NCBI RefSeq assembly: GCF_002727185.1
Contig: NZ_NIZW01000004.1
Span: 248,001 to 312,000, forward strand
From: Rhodopirellula bahusiensis
GTDB taxonomy: Bacteria; Planctomycetota; Planctomycetia; Pirellulales; Pirellulaceae
Length of the DNA stretch: 64,000 nucleotides
Reading direction: 5' to 3'
The notes below the pieces were generated by a model that saw only the letters and a program-made list of their open reading frames with translations, did not search any database and was not told the origin of the DNA. Below are positions 30,920-38,223 of this stretch, piece by piece. How positions within the stretch are numbered: the stretch's first letter is position 1; every line of letters begins with the position of its first letter. Made by a program: the position numbers and the translations under genes.

Positions 30920-31597
30920 CTATTTGTACTGGTCGACTCGCATTTTGTAGAACATTGCGTTTTCAAAGTCGTCTTTGCTCTGCGGGACGCGATTGACCTT
31001 GAATGTTCCGGCCAGTTTGCGTTTGGTCAGTCCAGCACGCACGGCTTCACCGGGTGGCAAGGTCACTTCAATCATGTCGCTGCTGCGGGGATCTCCGCCA
31101 AAGCAACACGTGCCAAGGTCAGGCACCAAAACGAACTGACGCAGCATTCCGCTGCCGCTGCTGGGGTGGATGTACCCCTTCAAAAAAATGGCTTCTCCGT
31201 CGATCGTCAGCGCATCCGGGGTGGGTTGGTCCGGACCATTGGGCTCCGACTGCAACTTGTAAAACGCAACGCGTTCGTACCCCTCGGGAACCTCGGTCAG
31301 ATACGTGTACGTGTGAAACCCCAATCCACCGACCAGCAACAGAAGGCAGCCAGCCAAACCCAACTTTGCCACTCCTGAGCCGCTGTACTCGTCCGGGAAC
31401 CGACTGATCGCCCGCAAAGCGATCACCCCGGCCAAAATGCCAGGCACCGTCAGGATCAGCATTGGCGAAAAGGTTGGCATCAATCCGGGCAGCGACAAAC
31501 ACAAGAACACCAGCGACGCAATGGCACCGCGGTTGATCGCTTTGTAGGGAAACTCAGCAGCGTCTGCGGCCCCTGAAAACTGAACTTCAGCGGACAT
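30920..31597 (-). CDS. Membrane DUF3299 protein with DUF4190-like N-terminus
   Basis: The 225-residue product (ATG at 31597) has two or three hydrophobic segments at about 20-85 (GAIASLVFLCLSLPGL, LILTVPGILAGVIALRAI, LGLAGCLLLLVGGLGF) in a DUF4190-like layout. A periplasmic domain follows with IFLKGYIHPSSGSG and QFVLVPDLGTCCFGGDP, the same CCFG signature as the downstream gene. The pair therefore consists of one membrane-bound and one secreted DUF3299 protein. They are separated by about 170 bases and lie on the same strand as pepT. A TTG start at 31627 is possible but less likely. Confidence 0.76.
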   Translation of the reverse strand: MSAEVQFSGAADAAEFPYKAINRGAIASLVFLCLSLPGLMPTFSPMLILTVPGILAGVIALRAISRFPDEYSGSGVAKLGLAGCLLLLVGGLGFHTYTYLTEVPEGYERVAFYKLQSEPNGPDQPTPDALTIDGEAIFLKGYIHPSSGSGMLRQFVLVPDLGTCCFGGDPRSSDMIEVTLPPGEAVRAGLTKRKLAGTFKVNRVPQSKDDFENAMFYKMRVDQYK

Positions 31598-31749
31598 AAC
31601 TGAATACAACCAATCGTGAGAAGACAAATCAAATCGAAACGACCACCAACCATCTCACACGGAAATGGAGTAATCCCCGGGTGATACGAGCCAGAATGCT
31701 GGTCGGTTCAGCGGTGAATTTAACCTCAAACCATGGTGCACCGCACCCG

Positions 31750-32757
31750 CTAGGCAAACGCTTTTCTCAACATCGCCAGGCTCTTCGGAATCGCCGTTTC
31801 ATGCGCCTCGCTGCCCTCAAATTCCAGGCTGATGTAGCCGCGATAATCCACCGCCCGCAGGGTTTCGGCCACCCGGTCGTAATCGATGTCCAGCGTGTAC
31901 CAAGTCCCACCGCCAAAATACGTTTTGGCCTGCACAAACACTGCCTCGGGGGCCAGCTGTTTGTACTGCTCGTACTGATTTTCGAGGAAATTGCCGGTGT
32001 CCAGCGTCGCCCGCAACCAGGGCGAGTCCACTTCGCCGATGACTCGCAGAACGCCTTCCGCGGTGCGGCCTAGCCCCCAGTGATTCTCCAACCCCATCAC
32101 CACACCGCACTTTTCCGCGACCGGCAAACATTTCTCAAATCCTTCCCGTACCCAGCCAAACCCTTCCTCGTCGGTGTGCCCTTCTAAAGTCGGCTCAATC
32201 CCCTTGTTTGCCATCAGCTCATCGAAGCTGCCCGACGTTCCCCAACGACCGGTGTTCACCCGAATCGTTGGGATTCCCATCGCATACGCCAACTCAATGC
32301 AGTGGATCGTGTGATCGACATTCTTCTGACGTTCCGCAGGATCCGGAGAAACAAAGGATTGATGAGTCGACATCCCGCACAAACTCAAACCACGACGAAA
32401 CGCCCGCTGCTTGATTCGCTGCAACGTGCCATTGGACTCGTCGGTCATTTGGACGTGCAAAACTTCGACCGCATCGAACCCAGCGTCCGCAGCCAAGTCC
32501 ACGCACTCCTCGATGGAAAGCTTGCTGTCATCGCGATACCGCCAATACGAATAGGTCGAAACCGCGATCGGATTCGGGGTCCGAGAACGAGCAGCTTCTT
32601 TTTCACGCGTTTCGTCCTGAGCCAGAGCCACTCCATTCGCGCATGCCAACGCTCCCATCGCCCCAGCAACGCCTGCCATCCAAGCTCGACGCGATCCCCG
32701 CACCGATGAAGCTGTCCCATCGCGGCCGGTAAGTCTCGGATTCGTTTCAACGCTCAT
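31750..32757 (-). CDS. Tat-exported sugar phosphate isomerase/epimerase-like protein (xylose isomerase-like TIM barrel)
   Basis: From the ATG at 32757 the 335-residue protein opens with a twin-arginine signal (SRRAWMAGVAGAMGALACA), so it is likely folded before export. The rest is an AP endonuclease 2/xylose isomerase-like TIM barrel: IAVSTYSYWRY, GFDAVEVLHVQM, LSLCGMSTHQSF, VVMGLENHWG, LRATLDTGNF, VFVQAKTYFGGG and GYISLEFEG supply the metal-binding Glu, His and Asp residues at the usual strand ends. Secreted or periplasmic members are abundant in planctomycetes and are thought to act on sugars; the substrate here is unknown. An upstream in-frame start at 32832 exists but would bury the Tat motif. 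Confidence 0.84.
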   Translation of the reverse strand: MSVETNPRLTGRDGTASSVRGSRRAWMAGVAGAMGALACANGVALAQDETREKEAARSRTPNPIAVSTYSYWRYRDDSKLSIEECVDLAADAGFDAVEVLHVQMTDESNGTLQRIKQRAFRRGLSLCGMSTHQSFVSPDPAERQKNVDHTIHCIELAYAMGIPTIRVNTGRWGTSGSFDELMANKGIEPTLEGHTDEEGFGWVREGFEKCLPVAEKCGVVMGLENHWGLGRTAEGVLRVIGEVDSPWLRATLDTGNFLENQYEQYKQLAPEAVFVQAKTYFGGGTWYTLDIDYDRVAETLRAVDYRGYISLEFEGSEAHETAIPKSLAMLRKAFA

Positions 32758-32983
32758 AGCAAATTCCTTGGTGCTTCGATCAATGAGAACGTGATGGCCC
32801 GCCAAACCGTCTCCAACATGGAGCCCCAGCATTGTAGCGACCGACGATGCAGACAGAAGTGAACCCTGCCGAACTCAAACCAAACCTCCATCGGAACCAT
32901 CTTCAAATCAGGCTACCTCCGCCCGCGTTGAACCCTCAGAAACATGAATCGAATACGCCCGCCCAAACACGGTGTCGGACGAC

Positions 32984-33430
32984 CTAATTAGTGTGATCAA
33001 GCCTCAGCTTCAAAGCGGTCTCGCCACACGACACCGGATACACACGTTCACTCGGCATGATCAACTTGTCGTAGCGTAAGTTGTCGCTGTTTTCACTCTG
33101 CTCGCGAACGAAATCGGAAATGTCATCGATCTCGACGATCCAATCGCACGCGAACTGCCGAAGTGCCTCACCTCGCAACCCAAGTTGGACCGCACGACGA
33201 TCCATTTTGTCACCGTTGGGAGCATGGTCGGGATCCCATTGCAAACGGACATCTGAATCGGCAACACGCTGCTGCCAATCGGTACGGGGCTCATACAGAT
33301 CGGGCTCATATGTGGAGTGAACTGCCTTTGAAAGAATCAAATCAAAGGCCGATCGCTTGATACGAATTGCCAAAACAACCTCCTGGATTGAGCTCGAGCA
33401 GGCGAAGGTAGCCATCGGATTCGCAAACAT
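32984..33430 (-). pseudogene. DUF4291 family protein, N-terminally truncated
   Basis: The reading frame contains a typical DUF4291 core: QEVVLAIRIKRSAFDLIL, then DWQQRVADSDVRLQWDPDH, then RRAVQLGLRGEALRQFACDW and IVEIDDISDFV. Complete family members carry about 60 more N-terminal residues, including an aromatic TWIKPSFLWMMYRSGW-like block just before QExVLAI. Here that block is missing and the upstream frame turns into unrelated low-complexity sequence with a REP-like hairpin. The coordinates start at the ATG at 33430, which may not be used. The gene is probably a remnant at the edge of the cassette region. Family assignment is from motif memory. Confidence 0.6.
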
Positions 33431-33501
33431 CGAGAACGTACACGTCAGGAGGTCGTGCAGTCTTCCCAGACTGCTTCTTGGCGGATTTTCACATGGTGCA
33501 C

Positions 33502-33528
33502 CTCTCCCGAAACGAAGTTTTGGGAGAG
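33502..33528. repeat. REP-like inverted repeat
   Basis: CTCTCCCGAAAC and GTTTTGGGAGAG form a 12-bp stem with one G-T wobble and a 3-base loop. Hairpins of this kind, followed by a GC-rich 'gagcgccg' tract and 'gagagggtgaagg', are dispersed repeats in planctomycete genomes, from memory. It lies where the 5' part of the DUF4291 gene should be. Confidence 0.5.
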
Positions 33529-33768
33529 CGACATACCCGGTCGAGCGCCGCCGCTCAGGCGTGCGAGAGGGTGAAGGCCGGACATGGATCACAGCGTGAA
33601 TTGCACTCCCCCGGGAAGTTCGCTGAACGCTCGCTTTCCGCCCCCTCCCGTTTCGGCTTGTCGAGTGAGTCGTCAATGACATTTCGACGCATGTAGAAGG
33701 GGCACTATTGCCCGTCAGAGCAGCGGATGATACGCCGGCGCCGCTTGATCCTTGATCCACAAATCAAG

Positions 33769-33803
33769 GTTTGCCGAAGCTTTGGTGTAAAACCATGTTG
33801 GCC
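33769..33803 (-). repeat. Half attC site at the left end of the array
   Basis: Only the right arm is recognisable (TTTGCCGAAGC, then GTGTAAAACCATGTTGG, core GTTGGCC at 33797-33803). The left arm of the palindrome cannot be found in the preceding 120 bases, so the terminal site is degenerate and probably inactive. Confidence 0.55.
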
Positions 33804-33816
33804 AGCGTTTGCGTCG

Positions 33817-34221
33817 TCACCAACCCTTCACTGCACGATGAACGGCGACCCAAGCGGTGCCGACGGCTCCGATCAAACCACCGAAGCACGGCGGTTGCGC
33901 GGCAAACATGTAAGACTCAGCACCCATGTCACCTGTGTAGGTCATGCCAAGCCAAATTCCGAACAACGGGAACGCCACCATCCCGAACAAATATGGTCGG
34001 GGCGGCATCAGCGAAAAGAGTGGCCAAAGCAAGTAGAGCAACGCGAAACCCAAAAAAGCGGCCGGACGCGCGTCTCGGCCCATCAATCCGACACCACGGT
34101 GAAGCAAGAACATCAAGGCAAACGCAACCACGAGAGATCCCACGGCGGTGCCAGCAGCCTTCGCCAGACACTCAGCGTCGGATTCGCATCGCGGTGGTAA
34201 AGAGGGAGTTTCGTCAGCCAA
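33817..34221 (-). CDS. Cassette-encoded small membrane protein
   Basis: The frame encodes a hydrophobic protein with four likely membrane segments: GTAVGSLVVAFALMFLLH, FLGFALLYLLWPLFSLM, LFGMVAFPLFGIWLGM and FGGLIGAVGTAWVAV. No ATG precedes the first segment inside the cassette. The frame runs back into attC 1, so a TTG at 34221 (134 residues) is my tentative start. The stop at 33817 lies close to the left core site, as in a typical cassette. I recognise no family; the function is unknown. Confidence 0.5.
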   Translation of the reverse strand: MADETPSLPPRCESDAECLAKAAGTAVGSLVVAFALMFLLHRGVGLMGRDARPAAFLGFALLYLLWPLFSLMPPRPYLFGMVAFPLFGIWLGMTYTGDMGAESYMFAAQPPCFGGLIGAVGTAWVAVHRAVKGW

Positions 34222-34237
34222 TCGAATGCCCTGCGTC

Positions 34238-34374
34238 GACCAACGGCAGGTTTTTGCGACACCGCCATAAGTGAAGCGAGCGATGTCAGAACTACCGGAA
34301 ATTGTACCAAGTCCAGCCCGCGTTGACAAAGTTGGAAGGTGTGCCGAAGGCCTAGCGTAACAACCATGTTGTGG
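34238..34374 (-). repeat. attC site 1
   Basis: Core sites GACCAAC (34238-34244) and GTTGTGG (34368-34374) bound a 137-bp palindrome with arms GGTTTTTGCG and GCGTAACAACC, so both arms carry a substitution. The central tip CGTTGACAAAGTTGG is shared with attC 8. Confidence 0.85.
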
Positions 34375-34435
34375 GACGCTGCCCCGCGTTAACGGTATCC
34401 ATCTCGGTTAACTCGCAAGCGGCACGCTGAATTGG

Positions 34436-34822
34436 TCATCCAGCAATCGGTTCATTAAAGTAAAAACACAGCCCGTCCGGCGCGACGACAAAGAACACAT
34501 TGAACTTCTCGCCGTCGCGTTCGTCAACGCGCGTGTTTGCGACGTCCATCCCATTAGATTCGATTTGGCCCTTGATTCCGTTGATGTCATTGACGCGAAT
34601 CGCAGCGCCCTCTTGGGATGGGTCACCACCATTGATCGCGAAACCCATTCGGACATTATCGCGTTCAAGTATGACGGCAGGATTCGGCGCGTCTCGGCGC
34701 TCAATCTCGGTCATGCCGAAGTGTTTGCAGTACCAATCTGACGCAGCATCTAGATCGGTGACGGGCAAAGCGAGAACGTCATCCTTGTAGGGTGACGCTG
34801 ACTGAAATGACGGTTCGGGCAT
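34436..34822 (-). CDS. Cassette-encoded VOC (glyoxalase/bleomycin-resistance-fold) protein
   Basis: From the ATG at 34822 this is a 128-residue single-module VOC protein. LALPVTDLDAASDWYCKHFG is the standard beta-alpha opening of the fold, NVRMGFAING and GAAIRVNDINGIKGQI give the middle strands, and FFVVAPDGLCFYFNEP ends the domain with the usual acidic metal-ligand position. Such proteins dimerise to form a metal site and may modify or bind small molecules, including antibiotics. The substrate cannot be inferred. The cassette ends (GTTGTGGGACGC and GCGTCCCACAAC) are perfectly complementary over 12 bases. Confidence 0.75.
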   Translation of the reverse strand: MPEPSFQSASPYKDDVLALPVTDLDAASDWYCKHFGMTEIERRDAPNPAVILERDNVRMGFAINGGDPSQEGAAIRVNDINGIKGQIESNGMDVANTRVDERDGEKFNVFFVVAPDGLCFYFNEPIAG

Positions 34823-34852
34823 GACTGGTCTGCTATCTGAGGAACCTGCGTC

Positions 34853-34992
34853 CCACAACGAAAGGTTTTTACGACACCGCCCTAAACAAAGCACGCGATG
34901 CCTGAACTACGAGAAATTGTACCAAGGTCATGGCCCGTTGCCAAAGAGCCAAGGTGTGCCCGAAGGGCCTCAGCGTAAAAACCATGTTGCCG
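34853..34992 (-). repeat. attC site 2
   Basis: Core sites CCACAAC (34853-34859) and GTTGCCG (34986-34992). The arms GGTTTTTACG and CGTAAAAACC are perfect complements. The tip CCCGTTGCCAAAGAGCC resembles that of attC 4. Confidence 0.87.
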
Positions 34993-35002
34993 GACCGACG
35001 CG

Positions 35003-35452
35003 TTAGGAATCGCTTGGATCAAGGGTCTCGGCATCCGCGATATCTTTAGGACGTCCGCAGGCCCGTTTGTTGACGATCAGATCATCGCGCCCAATGACAT
35101 TCAGTTTGATATCATCCAGTTCAAGGTGCAGCTTGTTCTCCCATGCATCATCAAAAGCTACGCCAGAGATAGCAGTCAGTATGTCAATCCGAGAAGGTTC
35201 AACACCAATTTGAAAGACCATCCCGGGCGTTGCCAGGTCATCAACGGTTAGGTCATGTAATGGTGCGCCAAATTCGGCGAGAACACGATATACTTTTGGC
35301 GCAGTTTCAGCGTCGGGACGAACCCAAAGATCGAGGTCGCCGGTTGCACGTGGATGGCCATGGGCAGCGACAGCGTAAGCACCAACAAGTAGGAAATCAA
35401 TTTTCGCGTCGGACAACGCGAGCAACATGTCTTTGAAGTCGGGATTGAACAA
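35003..35452 (-). CDS. Cassette-encoded nucleotidyltransferase-fold protein (MNT/AbiEii-like)
   Basis: The 149-residue protein has a pol-beta-type nucleotidyltransferase layout: FLLVGAYAVAAHGHPRATGD followed by DLDLWVRPD supplies the GG/GA helix and the D-x-D metal pair, RIDILTAISG gives the third acidic strand, and LNVIGRDDLIVNKRACGRPK completes the family ending. Members are often paired with a small partner gene and act as toxin- or defence-like modules. Here a 70-codon gene lies upstream in the same cassette and overlaps this one by 56 bases, which supports a two-gene unit. Whether it is a toxin or a housekeeping transferase is not shown by sequence. Confidence 0.75.
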   Translation of the reverse strand: MFNPDFKDMLLALSDAKIDFLLVGAYAVAAHGHPRATGDLDLWVRPDAETAPKVYRVLAEFGAPLHDLTVDDLATPGMVFQIGVEPSRIDILTAISGVAFDDAWENKLHLELDDIKLNVIGRDDLIVNKRACGRPKDIADAETLDPSDS

Positions 35453-35609
35453 CGTTTGGTTCCTTGAATTCCCATGCGGTTAAAGTCAGAGGCCACACCA
35501 TTAGCAATCGTTCGGCCGGTGTAGCATCGGGAACCCCGGAATCGAGCCCCTGCTGATCGAGCGTCGTGAGTTTTGCAACTGAACGGTCCATCGGTGGGAG
35601 AGAGGTCAT
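35397..35609 (-). CDS. Small partner protein of the cassette nucleotidyltransferase
   Basis: The 70-residue product (ATG at 35609) contains ATPAERLLMVWPLTLTAWEF and ends with a basic tail (SRLQRHVARVVRREN). From memory, short proteins with this ATPxERLxMVWPLTLxAWxF motif commonly occur directly before nucleotidyltransferase genes in planctomycetes and other bacteria. It shares 56 bases with the transferase gene in another frame. The unit looks like a two-component module carried on one cassette; an antitoxin role is inference only. Confidence 0.6.
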   Translation of the reverse strand: MTSLPPMDRSVAKLTTLDQQGLDSGVPDATPAERLLMVWPLTLTAWEFKEPNVVQSRLQRHVARVVRREN

Positions 35610-35630
35610 GCGTTTCCTTTGACTGAGGTC

Positions 35631-35766
35631 CGACAACGGAAGGTTTTTACGACTCCGCCCTAAACGAAGCAAGCGATGCCTGAACTACGGAAATTGTACC
35701 TCCAGATCGAGGCTTGAACAAACGACAGCGGTGTGCCGAAGGCCTAGCGTAAAAACCATGTTAGCG
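35631..35766 (-). repeat. attC site 3
   Basis: Core sites CGACAAC (35631-35637) and GTTAGCG (35760-35766) with perfect inner arms. The tip GGCTTGAACAAACGACAGCG is shared with attC 6 and not with the others. Confidence 0.87.
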
Positions 35767-35777
35767 GACCCGATGAG

Positions 35778-36215
35778 CTACCGTAACGGTGTGCCCGCCA
35801 GTAGATGCCACCAGAATGTGACGCCGGAGATCAGCAGCGAGATGATTATGAAGCCGACGACGCCGCAACCCATCAATGCGCAGCCATCGTTGTCCCAAAC
35901 GCGACGCTTACGCGCCGCGATGACATCCGGGTTTTCTGGGAATTCATCAATCCGTTGCGCCGCGCCAAGTGTGTAGTCCGTTTTGGCGTCATTGATCTGG
36001 CGATGTTCAAGGATAGACGGTTCCGCGCGACATTCGTCGTCCGGGATCGGCGCGGCAGCAGCGCGGACGAAAGCAGCGGCAAAACGAAGGAGGGCGTCAC
36101 GATTGCCGGTGAGCCACAGCCACGGCTTGCCAGCGGAGAGCTGAGAGTGTGCAGCCACGTTGTCAGAAGCGGATTCAAGCTTGGACGCGATTTCGAGGAG
36201 TTCGTCGTCGTCCAT
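35778..36215 (-). CDS. Cassette-encoded hypothetical protein with a C-terminal membrane anchor
   Basis: The 145-residue product (ATG at 36215) has an acidic soluble N-terminal part (MDDDELLEIASKLESASDN), a middle region rich in Ala and Arg, and one strong membrane segment near the C-terminus (ALMGCGVVGFIIISLLISGV, about 113-132). The gene nearly fills its cassette; the stop lies 12 bases from the left core. No family is recognised. The tail-anchored form would place the N-terminal part in the cytoplasm. Confidence 0.55.
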   Translation of the reverse strand: MDDDELLEIASKLESASDNVAAHSQLSAGKPWLWLTGNRDALLRFAAAFVRAAAAPIPDDECRAEPSILEHRQINDAKTDYTLGAAQRIDEFPENPDVIAARKRRVWDNDGCALMGCGVVGFIIISLLISGVTFWWHLLAGTPLR

Positions 36216-36231
36216 GGGGAAAGCTAGGGTC

Positions 36232-36367
36232 CGCTAACGGAAGGTTTTTACGACACCGCCCCAAACGAAGCGGTGGAGTTTGAATCACAAGAAATTGTAC
36301 CGATGCCGGCGCCCGTTGCCAAAAAGCCACGGAGTGCCGAAGGCCTGGCGTAAAAACCATGTTAGGC
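36232..36367 (-). repeat. attC site 4
   Basis: Core sites CGCTAAC (36232-36238) and GTTAGGC (36361-36367); the latter fits the GTTRRRY consensus exactly. The inner arms are perfect. The central part diverges more from the other copies (GGTGGAGTTTGAATCAC). Confidence 0.87.
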
Positions 36368-36373
36368 GACCGG

Positions 36374-36669
36374 TTACTGGAGATAGTCCTCAATCTTCAT
36401 TGCACCGTGAAAAATCCCGAGTATCTCAACACGGTCTTCGCTGGCGACGAGGTATGGTATTCGGTAGTGTCCGTAAAGAATCTCGCGAACTTCACGGTCT
36501 GCAATCGGCATGTAGCGTCCGCCCAATCGAGGGAACGTTCGCAACAATTGAATCTTCGCGTATATTCCACGCGCAACATCCAATGCGGCGGTCGGATTGT
36601 CCTCTGCGATATGTTCGTGATCTTCTCGAGCCAAGTAGCCGATTCGTGGGTCCAGACTATTTCTGCCAC
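36374..36669 (-). pseudogene. ParE/RelE-type toxin with a frameshift
   Basis: The frame from the GTG at 36669 begins like ParE (AEIVWTHESATWLEKI, residues 2-17). The rest of the family sequence, HIAEDNPTAALDVARGIYAK then LLRTFPRLGGRYMP, REVREILYGHYRIPYLV and RVEILGIFHG, lies in the next frame and ends at 36374. The break is at about 36618, where ATCAC would read ATC-CAC if one C had been lost, restoring the usual I-H-E-H-I-A order. The toxin is thus probably inactive unless recoding occurs or the base is a sequencing error. The start lies inside the end of the antitoxin gene, as in intact ParDE-type pairs. Confidence 0.75.
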
Positions 36670-36842
36670 GATTCGATCCTCTGCTTGACTTCGTCATCGG
36701 AGATGACGTTACCAGCGTCGGAATCTGCCAGACCTCGGTCAACCATTCGGGCATACGCAAGTTCGCGTAGGATCTCGTCGTAGCTACTGTCGTCGGGTTG
36801 TTGTGCGATGAGGTCCGCCATCGCCTGTTTAACGGTGGACAT
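36657..36842 (-). CDS. Antitoxin of the cassette ParE module
   Basis: The 61-residue product is acidic and helical (MSTVKQAMADLIAQQPDDSS, then YDEILRELAYARMVDRGLAD and ISDDEVKQRIESWQK). This is the usual length and ending of small antitoxins encoded directly before ParE toxins. It overlaps the toxin start by 13 bases. The antitoxin frame is intact although the toxin frame is broken. It should bind and neutralise the toxin; whether it still represses its own promoter is unknown. Confidence 0.7.
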   Translation of the reverse strand: MSTVKQAMADLIAQQPDDSSYDEILRELAYARMVDRGLADSDAGNVISDDEVKQRIESWQK

Positions 36843-36865
36843 TTGAGTTTCCTTGCGGGTAGGTC

Positions 36866-37002
36866 GCCTAACGGTAGGTTTTTACGACACCGCCCTAAAC
36901 GAAGCGAGCAATGTCTGAACTACAAAGAATTGTACCAAGGCCAGCCCGCGTGGCCAAACGCGGAAGGTGTGCCGCAGGCCTAGCGTAAAAACCATGTTGT
37001 GC
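36866..37002 (-). repeat. attC site 5
   Basis: Core sites GCCTAAC (36866-36872, exact RYYYAAC) and GTTGTGC (36996-37002). The left arm reads AACGGTAGGTTTTTACG. The tip CGTGGCCAAACGCGG is unique to this copy. Confidence 0.87.
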
Positions 37003-37323
37003 GGCACTGACGATGGGTACACGCGACGAGAAGATGGCATCGAACGCTTGCAAAAAGCTTGAAACGCGGAGAAAGCGGAATTGCGGAGGTCGCGGAGTGA
37101 TGCAAAAACACTTGCATCCGAGGCGATGTCATTTGACAATGGCGTTAGTCGCACGACGCACACCCATCCGCGAAGCAGGACGTTCGAACGTATGGGTGCG
37201 TCTCGCGCGACCATTGCATTTGCCAGCGATCGGTTGAACCACAGAGGACACAGAGAGCACTGAGGTGAGCCACGGATGCACACCGATCAACACAGATGCA
37301 ACCGATTGTCTGGGCCGCACAAC
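36996..37323. repeat. Gene-less cassette, copy A
   Basis: This cassette carries no ORF with convincing coding character. It is about 94% identical by hand count (about 18 differences) and equal in length (328 bases) to the segment 39218-39545. A conserved inverted repeat (CACCCAT 37161-37167, ATGGGTG 37192-37198) encloses the palindrome ACGTTCGAACGT. Near the right end is an 'accacagaggacacagagag' tract of a type seen widely in planctomycete intergenic DNA, from memory. Cassette ends GTTGTGCGGC and GCCGCACAAC are perfect complements. It could encode an RNA, a promoter or nothing. Confidence 0.7.
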
Positions 37324-37453
37324 GGAAGGTTTTTACGACACCGCCCTAAACGAAGCGAGCGATGCCTGAACTGCGAAAGATTCTACCACCAGAGGGCGGC
37401 TTGAACAAACGACAGCGGTGTGCCGAAGGCCTAGCGTAAAAACCATGTTGTGT
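37317..37453 (-). repeat. attC site 6
   Basis: Core sites GCACAAC (37317-37323) and GTTGTGT (37447-37453), with perfect inner arms. The tip matches attC 3 (CTTGAACAAACGACAGCGG). Confidence 0.87.
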
Positions 37454-37454
37454 G

Positions 37455-38057
37455 TCATGAACCCAGATAGGACGTGACATCAGTTAACGCCCGCAAGACC
37501 GAATCGCCAGAAGATTGTCCACTTCGGTCGATCAGAAACCCACGAATGCCGACCGCCATCGGCCCATCCACGTCTGATCGCTGGCTGTCGCCGACCATCA
37601 GCGTTGATTCGGCAGTCGCGTTGAGTTTCGTGAGGGCATCGCGGTAGATATCAGGGTCAGGTTTCGCGATTCCGATGTCGCAGGAATACAGAATGGTGTC
37701 AAAGTACGATTCGAGGTCGAGTCGGACAACGGCGCGTTTATACGGCGACGCGAGGTTGGAGATCAAAGCCACGCGTAAACCGCGTTCACGAAGTGTTTGG
37801 AGCGCAGCCAACGATTCGGGGAAAGTCTCGGCGCGGTCGATGTTCGCATCAAGGTCGCGTTGGATGTCAGGCAGGTTCGGAGGATGTGAAACGCCAAGAT
37901 GATCGCAAAAGTCCGCCAATGTCGGAGCATCCACAACGAGTGATTCGCGTAAACGGCTTGAATCACCAATTGCGCGACAGAGCTGGAGATATGGATTCGT
38001 GTCGCGTGGAAGATGAATAAGCGTGCCGAACAGGTCAAAGATTATGGCGTCAATCAT
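37455..38057 (-). CDS. Cassette-encoded HAD-superfamily hydrolase
   Basis: The 200-residue protein has the four HAD motifs: I, IIFDLFGTL with nucleophile Asp8; II, VALISNLASP; III, the Lys in GIAKPDPDIY; IV, MVGDSQRSDVDG. A helical cap fills about 18-85. Motif I is DLFGT, with Phe where phosphatases have a second Asp; this is seen in haloacid-dehalogenase-like members, so the reaction may not be a standard phosphatase one. The gene fills its cassette, with the start 20 bases from the right core and the stop 2 bases from the left core, which fits minus-strand reading of the array. Confidence 0.82.
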   Translation of the reverse strand: MIDAIIFDLFGTLIHLPRDTNPYLQLCRAIGDSSRLRESLVVDAPTLADFCDHLGVSHPPNLPDIQRDLDANIDRAETFPESLAALQTLRERGLRVALISNLASPYKRAVVRLDLESYFDTILYSCDIGIAKPDPDIYRDALTKLNATAESTLMVGDSQRSDVDGPMAVGIRGFLIDRSGQSSGDSVLRALTDVTSYLGS

Positions 38058-38070
38058 TCGAGCCTATGAC

Positions 38071-38207
38071 ACACAACGGAAGGTTTTTACGACACCGCCC
38101 TGAACGAAGCGAACGATGTCTGAACTACGAGAAATTGTACCAACGCCAGCCCGCGCGACCAACCAAGGAAGGTGTGCCGAAGGCCTAGCGTAAAAACCAT
38201 GTTAGCG
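38071..38207 (-). repeat. attC site 7
   Basis: Core sites ACACAAC (38071-38077) and GTTAGCG (38201-38207), with perfect inner arms. The tip GCGACCAACCAAGGAAGG is nearly the same as in attC 9. Confidence 0.87.
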
Positions 38208-38223
38208 GACGCGGGCCAGTGGT

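Noticed and set aside
33727-34274. Plus-strand frames of about 160 codons across cassette 1
   Set aside because: They are antisense to the membrane protein frame and cross attC 1; hydrophobic segments are clear only on the minus strand.
37013-37237. 74-codon plus-strand frame in gene-less cassette A (similar at 39229-39459)
   Set aside because: Arg/His-rich translation with no start context; differences between the two copies do not favour synonymous sites by eye.
36882-37283. 133-codon minus-strand frame, repeated at 39104-39505
   Set aside because: It runs from a gene-less cassette into the attC site, and its conservation is explained by the DNA copies themselves; composition is not protein-like.
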